This document shows, one piece after another, positions 12,929 to 26,225 of a stretch of DNA of 64,000 bases (the stretch's first letter is position 1; the number at the start of each line of letters is the position of its first letter). The notes beneath the pieces were generated by a model. It did no database searches. It saw only the letters and a list, made by a program, of their open reading frames with translations, and was not told the origin of the DNA. The translations under genes and the position numbers were made by a program. Origin of the DNA: Malurus cyaneus samueli (taxonomy: Eukaryota > Chordata > Aves > Passeriformes > Maluridae); NCBI GenBank assembly GCA_009741485.1, contig CM019216.1:53548918-53612917 (forward strand), given 5' to 3'.

Positions 12929-15900
12929 ATCTTATTTATCTTTCTTGGCCAAGACACCTGCACAAGCCTCCAGTGCTCTTCGTGGACTCGCAGGCTGCAT
13001 CCAACTCTGTATGAGTTACCTCCCTGCTGTTGCTGGGACAATGCAGCCAATGAAAAGTGGCAGCCAGCCCAGGCATCTAAATAAAAAGGCATGGTCTTCT
13101 GTAAGAGCACAGAAAGCCTTCCTTGCAGCAAGAAAACTTGATGGGTGTGCTGGTGACCAACAGTCGGCAGTGTGTCTGCTAGGCAAGCCCAGCCTCAACT
13201 GAGTTGGCAGAGTTTGAAGTGCAATAAAACTTAGTTTAGCTCTCCTAACACATTATTCTTTCAATAGCAGCTTTGTGGCCCTGCTGGCAAGCAGGATGGA
13301 GAACTGTGGAAAGACAGGAGCCAAGGCTTCTTCTGCAGAGACACTTATGGAGTATTTGACTGAGGTCACCATGTCACCGTTTTATATATGGTCTATATAA
13401 ACACAAAGGCAGCTCTGACAGTGGTGGTCACATTGATGAAGCAATGTAAAATGAATTTTAATGGCTAGTTTGCCCTTACTTATTAAAAAGATCCCCTGAT
13501 CTCCATTTGAAAATCCCATTGCCACCACTTCTGGGTGTAGGTAGGCCTGAATCTACATTTAAACAGTTTGTGGAAATTATGATGCTTCATCTGATTCAAG
13601 TTGCTATTATTATAAGGCTCTGCCTTCAAGTTGATATATCAATGGTTTTTTCAGCTACTTGCTCTCTTGTTTGTGAAGTGGTACCATTTTTATTTGAAGC
13701 TTTGTATTGGCATAACTGTATGGCACTGAGGTAGTTGAGATGGGTAGCCTCTGTCTGTAGTGTAATGGAACAGAGTAGCAGGGGAGCAGTCCAGATTTTC
13801 TATTGCTCTAATTCAGAAAACCCATAGTTGCATAGCCTTTATATATGGAGTTGTTCTCTGAAACTGGACCTGCCTCCCTTACCCTGGGTAATTCCAGTAA
13901 GGGTTTTGGCAGTTTTTTGACTTGTACCTGTCTCACTGTGCTTTAGCTTAACCTTCCCTTTCCCCTCTTTCAGCTGACTTTTTGACAGGGTTGCTTGTCT
14001 TACTTGACCCCTATGGTTGTGCTAACCATGTTGTGATGCAGGACCAAACAACTGACTTAAATTTAGTGCCTGTAGCTGTAAGAAGTTTGTCCAGAGGAAA
14101 TCATGGTGTGTTGCTGTCATCTTTCTGCCCTCTAACCTTCTAATTGAAGGAAAAGCAAAATGGCAGTGGCATCTACTAGGTCAGCAGCTACCTCTGTGTT
14201 GCATATCAGTGCAGGCAGGCTTGTGTTCTGGGGGCGGGTGAAGATATTCAGGGAAGCTGGGTGGGGAGACCTGTGCTCTGGATATGTATGTCCTTTCCCT
14301 GTCTTCTTTCAGAAAGGCTTGCCCATAAAAAGACCGTTGACTGGAATTGCATTGAGGGATTGATGTTCTTATCTCTGCCCAAAACTCTAATCCTTCCTTG
14401 CTGAGAGAGGGACCCCACCTGGAATAAGGGCACGAAAGAGTGGTGTCTTTTTGTATCACTTAAGCGCCAGGATAGTGCTGTTGCCATTTTTGTGTACTTG
14501 CATGCAATTTTACAATGAGAACTTCGGGGTCTGTTTACTGCTTTAGAGGGCTGACTCTTTGAATGGAACTTGTAATTAGAATAGCATCTGTCTGTTTCAT
14601 CTGCTCTACTGTCACTTGAGAGCCAAGAGGAGAGGCTGATCTGTGGCAGTGCCAGCTTGAGACAAACAACAATGGTTTACAGTGACTGAGGCAAGAGAAA
14701 GAGCCAGCTTGGGTAATGCGATGGAAGAACTTGGCCTGAATGGGTGATCTTCCCCTGATTATTAAAAATATCACTTGTTGTTAATTGCTTTAGTGAGGTT
14801 CACAACTAGAATTTCAGTGGTTTGTGTGTACTGTATAGCCACTGCCATGCTAGTGTAGTCTTCACTTCCACTTGAAGTCTGAAGCTGCAGCTGTACCTAA
14901 CTGCTGGCACATACATGGGCATTAAGATGTCCTTATACTTTAGTGATTTGCAGAAGTTTTAATATTAGTTTTGCACCATGTTGTTTCTTTACAATCATTT
15001 CTAAGTAAGGCAGTTTGGGCTGTTCTTTGCTATTGTTAAGTAACACTAACATATAGGATTAGTGTCCCACTTTGCCTGGGTGATATCCTTATTCAGACAT
15101 TGTCCTGCTTGGCATCATTCTGTTCTGAATTCCTTCCTTTTTTTCCCCCAAAACCAAAGTTCACAAACCTGTACCCCTCATTACTTACTCTTTCTAAGCA
15201 ACTTGCAACAGTACTGATTGACAAGTTATGTTGGAAGGTAACATAGCTCACAGAGGGAGCGTGTCCCTGTTATTTGACTCTAAATTTCTAAATTTGTCAT
15301 TATGTAGACTGATTAAATCAAAACTTCGTGCCACTCCTTTTTTTTCTTTAAGGAAAATTCTGCTCAAACTGATCTGCTATGTGTATGACAGGAAAAGATA
15401 ATGGAGATGGTGATGGTTATGGAGAAGGCCAAGAATTCTTAACAGTGCTGTTTTCAGGAAAGGCTGACTAGGCTGTTGGATGGTCATGCTTTTTCAATTG
15501 TCCAAGGAGTATGGTGGTATCCTTTGAACATATAATCTTATGTGTTTTCTTATAGTGTGTCTCTGGCTGGGGACAACACATGCCTAACTTGCATACTGGG
15601 ATGCTGTTAGGTTATGCTTCAGACTTTGGAGCTTGAGAATGCTTCCTGTTCCCTGGGCTCAGATATGAATCTCCAACAGATTTCCTAGTTGAGATTTCCT
15701 TGTAATATGATGTGTACTTCTTAATATAAGCTTGGGACTATTTGCCCAATTATCTACTAACCAACATAGGGTGGTGAATTGGCAGATGCAGAGACAGGTT
15801 TTTTAGCTATTCCTTTCTTCTCTGAGCCAGGTGGATGTGGGTAAGCTTTGGTCTGAAAATCTAATTGCTGTGTTAATAAACTATGGCACTTGAATATAAA

Positions 15901-18900
15901 TGCTCTGCCAACAGCATTTGTTCTCTTGGTCTGAAAGCTGCCCTAATGCAGCTATGTTTTCTGGACAATGCAGTTTGTGCACACTGGCTGAGGAAGCTGC
16001 GGTCCAGCTGTGCCTGGCCATGTAAACACCATCAAGTGTGTGTTGAAGTGCGTGTCTGTCTTTCTCACCTTTTCTGCAGCTTTGTTTCATTCTCCATGTT
16101 GCTACACTGCAAATTCCTTGGTAAGCTTCCCCTCTGCTTCACAGCAAGGTTTGTACTCCTCCATGCAGAGTACTGTAAGCTTTGTTCTTGGCATTACTCT
16201 TGATTTAACAACTGGCAAACACACACTTAAAATGTTGATCTTGTCCAAATTGAAGTAATCTGAGCTGAGGAGGTTCACAGTAGGTGCCTGCCTCAGTTGA
16301 AATATCTTGGAAAGATTTTTAGGTAAGACCAGTTATTTCTGATGTTGAGACTAAAATCAGGAAGAAAATAAAAGTGATTTTCCACATTGCTTAAGGACTT
16401 TCAACAGTAGAGTTGAAACTCTGGTATGTCTGATCTTGGAAATTTAGGAGGGACCAGATTTGCTGTGCGTTGTAGATGCCTGTGGCCAGTTTATGAAAGT
16501 GTTCTCAGTTTAACCAAGCACCTCCCCTGCTCTTTCACTAGTGCTTGTCATGTGCCTGAACTTGTTAAAGTTTGGCAATAAGCTCAAAGATTGTCATATG
16601 TGAACAAGCTTGCTCTGTGGGGAACTAGAAGGGGCTGGGCTCTTGCAGTTTCATCTTGGCAGGGAGCCCTCGTCACAGTGCCTGGGAGCTGAGTTGCTCC
16701 TTTTTCTGTTTCCAGCAGTCCTTTCTCTGGCCCTCAGTTGTGGAGAAAGGGTACAAAGGATGGATATAGAAGAAAGTACCTGAAAAGATTAAAAAAGGGA
16801 GCAGAAGTAGTAGGATTTTGCAGGAACCAAGCTGTTAAAGTAAAAGCTGAGGAGTACATTTTTAAGACCAGGAATAGAGGGCAATGTGTACTTGAGGACA
16901 AAAGTTAGCCTGTTGTTCTCAAGACCGAGAACTGTGCGCAGGACTCAGATCTTTCCATGCTTTACCAACAACTTCAGGGGCCCTTGCTGTGTTTGCAAAG
17001 TGTTACCTCCCTCTAGTGGTGTGTACACAAGGCTGTGGACTGCTAGCTCGGGGGTAAGGGTACATCTGATCTGGACCATATAGATAAAACATCGTGTCCT
17101 TGATTTATCCAGCCTTTCATGCCATGTTATGTAGATGTAGACGCATTTGATGCACCAGTGAGATGCTGGGCAGCTTGCATAAGCCATTCTGCTGACAGGT
17201 GTGCACTTAGTATTCTTCCTTGGTCGTGTTTTTAACTGGATCCACATGATATCAGACTTAAAACAGGCTCAGCTCAGAAGGTTCTGTTAAACAGCCACAC
17301 TGCCACAGATCAATTATGATTATTCATAAACAGTAGGATCATTGACTCAAAATGAGTGGACAAATCTGGTAACTTTGCCTTGAATGTCCCTGCACTTTTA
17401 TTCAATGAACAAGAGTGATAGAGGAAGATAGATGTGCTGTTGGTGGAAGAGGCTGCTGTGTTGGTCAGAACAGATTGGGTACAGTATGGGTTTTTCTACC
17501 TCTTAGGTGGAGCCAAGACTGGATGGCATGTGATCAGGAGTGTGGGGCCTCATTCTCTGTATTGCCTTTGAGATTTCATATTCAGTGGCTGGTTGCTAAT
17601 GTGATAAGTGCCTGATGGGGGAGAAAATAATCTGTAACTGCATGCTAAAGATTGTATCATACTGGGAGCAGCATCCTAAATGTGTTCACTGATCATCAGC
17701 TGTACAAACTAATATTCACTGTTGCATGAACTGCTTCACCTGGACCAAAAGAAATTAGAATAATTTTTTTTCCATGTCTAACATTAATTCATCATGTCTG
17801 CTATGGCGTTACTGTTGTTAATATTATAGGATTGGAGAAAACATGCTGTCATTTAGTACTTGGGTTGTACCACTGAGAATTCTTGTTCCTACTGTAAGTT
17901 TCATGAACCCTGGCACTTTTGAGTACCTTCTTGCTGTCTTCAGCATCCTTTCCTAATCTTCTCTTCCTCATACCAATCAATAGATAGAGCAGTCTTTCTG
18001 TTTTGCAGATAGCTTTCTTTTAGCTATGTATTTTGACTCTGCACTTAACTAGGATTGTCTTTAAGGAAAAAAGAGCTTTCTTTGATTCCAGATTAATAAT
18101 TTTTGATCAGTTAACTATTCTTTGTTTTGTTTTCACTTTTATCTACTTTTGCCCTCATTCGTAAGTCCCCCCAAACAACTGAATGCTTTGAAACAAGAAA
18201 CACATAAGGGTTTTTTTTGTGTTTCATACAAATTACTGTTTGATCATAAGTGCGATCCATTCATAATCCCACCAGGTTGAATAAGCAACCAATGACTTCT
18301 AGTCCTGGTAATTTATGGATTTTTTATTTATCATTCTGAGACTTGCACCACTGTCTTGTAGTGCCATCCATGTCTGCAGATGAACTTGTTTAGAGCTGAT
18401 TGTATTATATGCCCAGTAGATGTCTGTTCTAAAAGAAGTACATATTTTCATATATTAAATGCATCTTTCCAGGAAAAGTGGTCCTGTTTTCTGGTTTGGG
18501 TTTGATCACTTACTGGCCATCATCCAGGAATTCTAGAGAAATCCCTGATTCATACAATCTGAAACTTTCATGGATCTGTATTGTGTGGTCATCTTTCCTT
18601 CCTTTTACTTCATTTTTCTCTTGCTATTCTTTCTTGTTGCTTCAAAACTCACTATGAAAATGATGGTGTTATCTTTTCTTGATGCATTAAATTTCTCCTT
18701 TCTTTCCCAGATTTAAAATCTAAAGTAAAATCAAACAAGCCAATATATTTAATTATTTCCCACCACTGCAAATGAGATGATGCACAGTGAATGGCAGTAA
18801 GATGTGGGATAATAGGTTAATTTGATAGTTGGATTTACAGTGGGAAGTTATCCATAGGGCAACTATTGCCCTTTAAATTTTAAAGCCCCAGATAAATGTT

Positions 18901-21900
18901 TAATTAGTAGTTACTTGGAATGATGTCAGACCTGCTTTTTCTGTACTGGAGGTGCTGTCCTCAGGGTCAGCAGACTGGAGCATTCTTGAAGATGCTGCTA
19001 CAAATCCAGCCCTTTGGGTTAAATTGCTGTGGGAGCTGGTTTTGAAGCCATTTCTCTGGGCTCTCTAATGGTTGTTCACCCTTTTCTGTTTCATTCACCA
19101 CTGCCAGCTGGAGAGGCTGTAATATCTCAAATTGCTACAGCTATTTACTACTTAACGTAGGTCTGTGCCCATGGTTTTGCCCATTGCCTGCAAAGAGTTC
19201 ATGCAACCTAAGGAGTAATGGGGCTGTCTTTCCATGCGAGTTTGAATTTAAGATGCATTTAATATAATGGAAGTTGTCTTTGGTATTTTCTGACTTTCAA
19301 ATAATTAAGCTCATTTGTGTGAATAAATCAGATCATGTTCTGCCTGCATTGTTAGTGCAGACTGCAGAGGGTGCTTAGAAGGAGTGTCCATCCTCCCCCC
19401 AAGGAGTTTCAATTGGTAGATGTTTGTACCTGGAACCCCCCCTCCCCTTCTATTTTAGGTTTTCTGGGGGCTGCTCCCTGTGAGCATGTTACTAGCGGTT
19501 TCTTCCCCCCTCCCCCATCTGCTGTTTTAATCACCTTGTCTCCCTCTCACTGGAACAGAACTGGTGGCAGTGCTTTGTTGTTTTGCACAGCCTCATGGCA
19601 GTAAAAAGACCCTCAAATACCATCCTTTGGCTATGCACAGACCTTCTCAGCTTGGCTCAGCCCAATATGTATGTAGCTGCTTAATTGTAATTGGAGCAAC
19701 CAGACTAATCTCACCAATAAAATCGGTCAAACAAAAGACATGACTTTGTCTTTCTTCCCTCTGTCATTACAGCTGTTGTGGAGTGATCAGGCTTCCAACC
19801 TAAGGGCATGTTTTTCAGGCCTAACATAAAATTCTTGAGATCATACAGGCGTAGTAGTTCAGATAGAGAAAAGATGCTTTGATTGTTCATTCAACCAAAA
19901 ATAAGATCAAGAGTTACCTTTTCGGGCTTCCCCCTCCATTTGTGTTGTATATCAGATTTCAAATCTGCTGTAAAGTAGACACATGATGGTTTGCAGAAAA
20001 GGTAACTTAATTGAATGCCTTGTGTCAAACACAACCATAATTCCTTGTTTTGGGAATATTTGTAAATTACTTTTTGTTATCACTCTCTGTGATATACAGG
20101 AGCTGTGTTACCTCTTACATTAAAGTTTCAGTGAACTGCTGGTGCTCTTGCCCTCTGAACTGATGGCATGGTGAACCTTGAAGATGTAGGAAAAAGCTGA
20201 TTTGAAGAAGGTAAGAGGGAAAAGGGATAGAAGCAAGGACCTCTCCCACTTAACTGGAACTGTTCAGAGTAAAACTCACCTTTGGAGCTCTCAGCTCCAA
20301 AGAAATGTGATCACAAAAAAAGCATTATATACCTTTTAGGCAATTTCCCCTCACTGGCGCTTTTCAATGTTGTTTCAGTTTGCTTGAATGCTGCTCCAGC
20401 ACACAAGAGTTCAAAATGTCTATCTGACAACATATTCAGTGTGCTGAACAGAGCTTCTGAATGCAGATAGATGCACAATTGGTATTTACACAGTTCAATG
20501 GATGTGTATTTTGGTAAGTTAACAGTATTAGTAGTAACTCCTGTCTTAACGGTAATTAGGATGAGCCACTTAGATAAAATGTTCAGGAGGTTTACTACTG
20601 TTGTGAGAAATTGCTGGTTCTTAGTATGCTATGCAAATTAGCATAGAGTTGGGATGGTAAGCTACTAAGTAAGTGTATCATTGTTATGGATTATTCTTTA
20701 TCCTTTCCAATTCTGATGGCTTTTAGTGAATATCTTTATAGCCAATGGAAGACTTCTCTTCCTCTTGTTTGAATTGCTACCAAATCTGTTGTGTTAGGTT
20801 AGAAACTCCCTTATTGCCAGATTGTGTTACAGTAACTGGTATCTTTGATTTATTTCAGCAAATGTGCATGCTTCCTTTCTGAACAGGCTACTTGGGCAAA
20901 GGGTGTGCTTTGTGTATTTGTGTTCATTGGGTCTAACTGCCTGCATGATTGCGCTGTCGTGCCCCTGCATGCTTTCCTTCAGAGATGGGAATGGAGTACT
21001 TAATCATCCAACTGCTGTCCTTCCTCGTCACACTCAAAGAGATGTTGAACAGTTAGCATTTTAGCTGGAGTTTGATACAGCTAGTTGTTTGCCACTTTAG
21101 TGCTTAACTTTGGTTAGATTAACCTGAACTAACTTATCTTCCTTGCTAATGTTTGGGCTGTCTTTTATCCACTAGAATAGTTCTGGTGTAACCTGAGGCA
21201 GGTTGGAGCTGTTAAATTATTTCACAATACTGTTGAAACCTTTGCAACTTGCTAGAACTACCACATTTTTTGTTAAAATGTTTCTTTAAAGGAATGTGAA
21301 AAGTGTTGGTGGTATACAAGAAGGCAGCAGCTGCTGCTTTGATCTTAAATCCACCCTCCTCTTTGGAGGCTTTGAGGTCCCTGTTTTCATTCAGGAAGAG
21401 CCGAAGTGATTCCACATCAGTGAATGGAGTGATGGCAGTAAGATGGGCGAGGACAGTCTTGCAGTGCCCATGTGTTGGCTTACATGGTGGAGGGGCACCA
21501 GAGGAGCTGTGTGCCATGGCACTGAGGCCACTGTCAGGGCTGGACTTGGTGTGGGAGAGAGGCTGAGATCAGAATCTTATATGTGCAGCAAGGAGCTGCA
21601 CAACAATTTTGATGAAAAAATGTATAAAATGGCCAGCAGAATATTTTTTGCATAATTGAAAATACAATAAATAGTGAGATATGTGGATGATGAATTCTCA
21701 TTTGAATTCTGGAGCTCAGGGGTCCTTCCAAATGTGTGGACTGCTGCTCTGACTCGGGGAACAAGGCATCTGAGGTGTTGGTGATGTAAAGAGAGAAGTG
21801 TGTGGGTGGAGGAGGTTTAAGAAATAGTCTCTAAAATACTCTATTCAAAGCCTTAAACTTTGTACTTCACTGCAGGTGCTGAAAATCAGAGTTCTTCTGA

Positions 21901-22325
21901 TGGAGCATGTATGCCATCCTTGTAAGCTAACTTTAAGCAAGAGAGATCTTCTACAATGTTACCAAAATAAGCAGTCCAATCAAAAAATACTTTCAAAACA
22001 ATTTTGTGACTTGCTTCAGTTATCTATTTCCTCTTGCTCCTTTTTCATCCTCTTCCCCAGTACTGAGAGAATAGCATGACTTGTGCTGCTGGCCATGAGT
22101 CAGTAACACATCCTGGCTGTGAGCAAAGATTGAATAAGATCTGTCACCTCCTCTGAGGCTGGGGCTTGGCCTTCTGTTGGCCTGGGAGCAAGGAATCAAG
22201 CCACCATCCCTTATTGATTTCCTTGTCTGGCTCCAGGAAAATGGGTTTGTGTGCTATCACTAGGCTGCTTTTGGGGTTAGTTAAAAGATAGCTCTATGGA
22301 CTAAGTGGGTGTTTTTGCATTTCAG

Positions 22326-22409
22326 GAAGAAGAAATGCCAGATGTAGAAATTGACATTGATGACCTTCTTGATGCAGCCAATGAGGAGGAGAGAGCTCTC
22401 AAATTACAG
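22326..22409 (+). CDS. PPP1R14C: PPP1R14C coding exon 2 (PP1 inhibitor KEPI)
   Basis: This 84-nt exon has phase 0 at both ends. It is preceded by TTTTTGCATTTCAG and followed by GTAATA. It encodes 28 residues starting EEEMPDVEIDIDDLLDA and ending ERALKLQ. The EMPxVEIDIDDLLD stretch is the signature of the PHIN domain in the PPP1R14 family (CPI-17, PHI-1, KEPI, GBPI). The EIDIDDLLD wording and the C-terminus in exon 4 fit PPP1R14C best; PPP1R14B has a different wording. The protein inhibits the PP1 catalytic subunit and becomes far more potent when a threonine in the N-terminal half is phosphorylated by PKC. That threonine is in exon 1, outside the window. The acidic segment here belongs to the helical fold and is not the docking threonine loop. 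Confidence 0.96.
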
Positions 22410-23762
22410 GTAATATTATTTTATAATTTTAAATTGGAAAGTGGCTGAAGTACTTTGTCTGGATTGATATCTTGTGTTTGATTAAATCCACTGTAAACAT
22501 AGAATTAGAATGGAGAGATTCCGGGTCTAGTTTAGCATAGACTGTTCAAAGGTAATCAAAATCCTTTTAGATAAAGAATTTCTGGAAGGTGGGTGATAAC
22601 ACTAGTAAATAAAAGTTCAAGGAATCCAGTAACAAAGGGAAATATGCTAAGCCAAATTAGGTTCTTTCTGATTTGTACAAGTATAGAAAATAAAGAACAG
22701 AAAAAATAGAAAAATGAACAATCACATGGAAAAAACTATATGGCTGAGAGTCAGTTATGATGACCAGATAGTTTCTGTGATTCACTTCAGCAGCAGAAAT
22801 GTGTATGCATGTGTATACACACCAGGAATCTTCCTTTGTGCTTAGATTACTGGCAATTGTTTCTGTGTCTTTACCAGATAGAAATTGGAACCCATCAAAA
22901 AGTTCAAAGAAAGGGTGAGATGGTCAGGAACAGGAATTAGCAGGGAAGTTCAAAAGTTGTCTGCTGAAATTACACAGTTCAAACCAGCTCTCTAACTCTT
23001 TTAATCCTGTGTGAGGTGGAAGTTAATGAATGGAAGAATGAGAGGAAGTAGAAAAAAAAACATAATTTTCTTCATATTTATATATATATATATATATATA
23101 AATCAATATATAAAGCCAATAGGAAATTTCTCCATTTATAATCCTTTCAGATGCACTAAAAAAAGGAAATCTGTTCCAGAGTTGTGGCTTGCCCTCAGCT
23201 TGCTTCTGCAAGGTGATTAGTGTGGTGCTTAGATGCAGCACATCTGATTTTAGTGCCTGTTTGCACCCTTTTCCCAGTTCTAACTGGCCATCCACAGAGA
23301 TGTGGGGTATGGCCCCAGGCTGTTTGCTCAGCATTCATAAATAGCTTTGCTCCTTCTGCCTAAAGCAGCCCCGTGCTAGGTATGCCCTGCTAGGAATAAC
23401 TAACGTCTCTATTTCTGCATTGCAAAGACTCTGATGTCCTCACAGAAAGCTGCCTTTCACATATCTGTTGCTGGGAGAAATGTGCTTGGATTCTCCTCCT
23501 CGTCTCAGTTTTTCTTGGAGAGAGGGACTTTGTAACTTGCTGTCTGGAGAAAGAAGCCATTATTTCTCTCCTGGTACAAATCATCCAACTAGGGAGCAAG
23601 GGTGATTTGTATAACTCTGGGTTTTCAGTAAAATCTTCGTTCAGTAATTCCTGGTTCTTGCTCCTTTTCTTTCTCCCCTCCTTTACCAGGTTTCATGCCA
23701 TGACTTGTTTATGTTCACTGTTATTTTGTATGGATACTGACACTTTGATATTTTGCTTCTAG
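22410..23762 (+). other. PPP1R14C: PPP1R14C intron 2
   Basis: This intron of 1,353 bp starts GTAATA and ends TTTGCTTCTAG. It contains a (TA)n microsatellite near 23.08-23.10 kb and no supported coding sequence. Confidence 0.93.
23078..23113. repeat. (TA)n microsatellite
   Basis: There is an almost pure TA dinucleotide run of about 24 bp, followed by AATCAATATATAAA. It lies in intron 2 of PPP1R14C and is likely to vary in length between individuals. Confidence 0.85.
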
Positions 23763-23795
23763 GAAACTCTTGTAGATTGCTACAAACCAACAGAG
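23763..23795 (+). CDS. PPP1R14C: PPP1R14C coding exon 3 (33-nt exon)
   Basis: This very short exon has phase 0 at both ends. It is bounded by TTTTGCTTCTAG upstream and GTAAAAGTC downstream, and encodes ETLVDCYKPTE. VDCYKPTE is strongly conserved in the PPP1R14 family and links the acidic segment of exon 2 to the C-terminal helix of exon 4. Gene finders easily miss it because of its size. Its place between exons 2 and 4 restores the expected family order without a gap, which confirms the assignment. Confidence 0.96.
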
Positions 23796-24283
23796 GTAAA
23801 AGTCTTTTCTTAAATGCTATTATCCTGTGGAAACTGTAGTTAAGTTCAAGATGAAGTAACTTTTTGTTCTTATGATAAAGCAAATAGATGAATATTAATG
23901 GCTAGCTGGTAGACTTGGAGCTTTATATTCTGAAAATGTTTGTGCCTGTCACATAGCTCCAGTAGGAATGTGATTGTACTCAGTGGAGGAACTGCCAGTC
24001 ATTCCAGCTGAAGTGTCAATATTGTTTTCTGTAATGTCCTTACTAACTACGCTGACTTTTAAAATAGCCGTAAGAAAACTAAACACAATTCTCATCAGAT
24101 GGCTAAAATATTTGTATATTGTACTGTACTCTTCACTGTGAAATAATTTAATTTCATCTATGGCAGTGAAATTTATTCTGAGAACTGTTATGCAGATATG
24201 TGGCTCAGCTAATTGTTTGTGTGAATGGACTTGGATAGAATTGGGGGATAACCTGTACCAGCAGGATTTAGTTACTCAACTTT

Positions 24284-24470
24284 CAACAAAAAAAAAAGCC
24301 AAAAACCGCCCACCAACAAAAACTCAACAAAACAAACAAAACAAAACCCCCAAATGAACAACAACAAAAAAAAACCCACATCAAAAAAAAAAATCCAAAA
24401 ACAACAACAAACCATAACCAACCAACCAAAAAAACCTCCAAAACCACCAAATTTCCCCCACCAAGAAAAA
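24284..24470. repeat. A/C-rich low-complexity tract
   Basis: About 190 bp are made almost only of A and C on the + strand, with runs such as CAAAACAAACAAAAC and CCAACCAACC. G and T are almost absent. It gives spurious K/N/Q/P/T-rich open frames on one strand and G/W/F/V-rich frames on the other. The strand asymmetry suggests a degenerate, expanded poly(A)-like or CAAA-type simple repeat. Confidence 0.85.
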
Positions 24471-25649
24471 AAATCAATAAGTCTATGTCATGTGTCAGTT
24501 TGTGTGTTAGTTCCATTTCTAGAGTCATTTTTTTCCCAGAAGTGGCTGCTGCACAGTATTTAATAGAGGTGTTGGCTTACAGGATTCTTCTTGTCAGAGA
24601 ACTTTTAGCTGTTCATGACTAGAAGCCAAGTGTTTGATTTTGAAACAAGGCTGCAAATAGGTTGGTTCTTCTGTAATATCTGCAGCTGCAGCCACATAAA
24701 CTGCTGGGGCTTAAGGATGGATTATCAGGAAGAACTGCTGCTGTGGTTGAATAGGCACTTCCCAGTCCATGAGATATTTTCTTCAAGGCTTTTCCCTTTT
24801 TATTGTTTCCTGTGATTGATTAGGAAAATTCTCCAGAATTTCTATGATAGTTGCTGGTACAAAGATTTTAACAGTGCCGGGAATTGACCCAGAAAGACTC
24901 ACCCGATAACATTTGTAGAGTTTGTTGTGTGTTATATCTTGATTTCTTTAGAGAAGATAACGCACATCTCCCATGATGGAGATGCCATAATGCCTAGTCT
25001 TCAGCTATCTCACTGTAGTAATGCTACACTGCAGATGACCCGGCCAGCCTTCCCTAAGCAAGTGCTGTTGAATCTTGGTGGTTCTTCTTAAGATAGGTGT
25101 GAAGATGGATAGAGCATGTGGAGCCTGACATGGCTCTTGTCACAGGCTAGTGGGGGAAGGCTGGAGGCGTCACTAGGTGAGAGGAACAGGCTGCCAAGAG
25201 TTTAACAGTTACTCATGTGCTGACCTCTTATCTCTGTGTTATCTGAAGGCAGAGGAAGAAGGCAGAGATCAAATAATTACTCTCCTTCCTTCATTCATTG
25301 AACACATCATATTAATTATTTTCCTTAGCTCTGAAGCTTGACACAATGTGAGGACACATTTCAGAGTGCTGGTAAGGGTACGTGACTGATGTCAGTGAGT
25401 ATTCCACTGGAAACCTTGGTTGTAGAACTGCGGAAAATATTTGTACCAGACTGGTAAATTAAGTTGGTGTGGCAGTTTGCAGGAAACAATGTCCCTGACA
25501 CATACCCTTGTCTGCCATCAAGGCACCTGGATCAAGGTGAGATTTTCATACTGAACTGGTGATTTGTGTTTTCAGTCCTCTGTGGATGGAATGGAGGCAG
25601 CTCCCTTATCTGGGAGAATATCCATCTTCCTTGTCAATCTTTAGAGATA

Positions 25650-25996
25650 GTTAAATTGAGAGGCTACTTAGTCCACTCTCTCTCTCTCCAACTACCTGAA
25701 AGGAAATTGTAGACAGATCAGGTCGCCTCTTCTTCCAGGAACTACTGGCAGGACAAGAGGACATACCCTCTAGCCATGGCAGGGGAGGTTTAAGTTAGAC
25801 ATTAGGAAGAAATTCTTCACAAAAAGGCTGATAGATTTTGGAATGGGCTGCCCAAGAAATGGTGGAGTCATCACTGTGGAGGTGTTTAAGGAAAAGTGCT
25901 TTGTGCCATGTCTGGTGGACAAGGTGGTGTTTGGTCATAGTTTGGACTCAGTCTCAGAGGCCTTTTCCAACCTAATTGATTCTGTGATTCTGTGAG
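25650..25996 (+). mobile_element. CR1 LINE 3' region, sense orientation
   Basis: The copy runs from GAGAGGCTACTTAGTCC through CAACTACCTGAAAGGAAATTG, GGCAGGGGAGGTTTAAGTTAGACATTAGGAAGAAATTCTTCAC and GGAATGGGCTGCCCAAG to CTTTTCCAACCTAATTGATTCTGTGATTCTGTGA. This is the classic order of the CR1 3' end, including the duplicated ATTCTGTGA terminus. The 5' side is truncated. It lies in PPP1R14C intron 3, in the same orientation as the gene. Confidence 0.93.
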
Positions 25997-26181
25997 GATA
26001 CTTTCTAAAATGAATCACTTCCCAGGACTGTTTTACAACAGCAACTTCTCTTCATCTACAGCATAATGAGCCCAGTAATACTGCATGACTGCTGACTTCA
26101 GCCATTTTAAAGCAATGATTGTAATCCTGCCATGTGTGGCCTGAGAAGAGACTTTTAGTTGGCTTAGACTTGCTATATGAG

Positions 26182-26225
26182 GATCTAGAAAATTTTGTCT
26201 AGAAAATCCTTGTCTAGAAAATCTG
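26182..26225. repeat. Short tandem repeat, ~15-bp unit x3
   Basis: The unit TCTAGAAAAT followed by TTTG or CCTTG occurs three times in tandem (TCTAGAAAATTTTG, TCTAGAAAATCCTTG, TCTAGAAAATCTG). It is a small intronic minisatellite seed. Confidence 0.8.

Larger units (their letters stand above)
1..22325 (+). other. PPP1R14C: PPP1R14C intron 1 (3' part, non-coding)
   Basis: This is everything upstream of the first recognisable PPP1R14C exon. It ends in a good acceptor (TTTTTGCATTTCAG, ending at 22325). The open frames inside are short, lack splice context and are scattered on both strands as expected by chance in AT-rich DNA. The stretch holds one CR1 fragment near 6.1 kb, a 20-base assembly gap at 12909-12928, short poly-A and poly-T runs (for example 6381-6394 and 8848-8861) and a C-rich patch near 19.38-19.52 kb. 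In the human orthologue the first intron is also long and exon 1 carries the N-terminal half of the protein. That exon is not in the window. Calling this intron rather than intergenic is an inference from exon 2 starting mid-protein. Confidence 0.8.
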
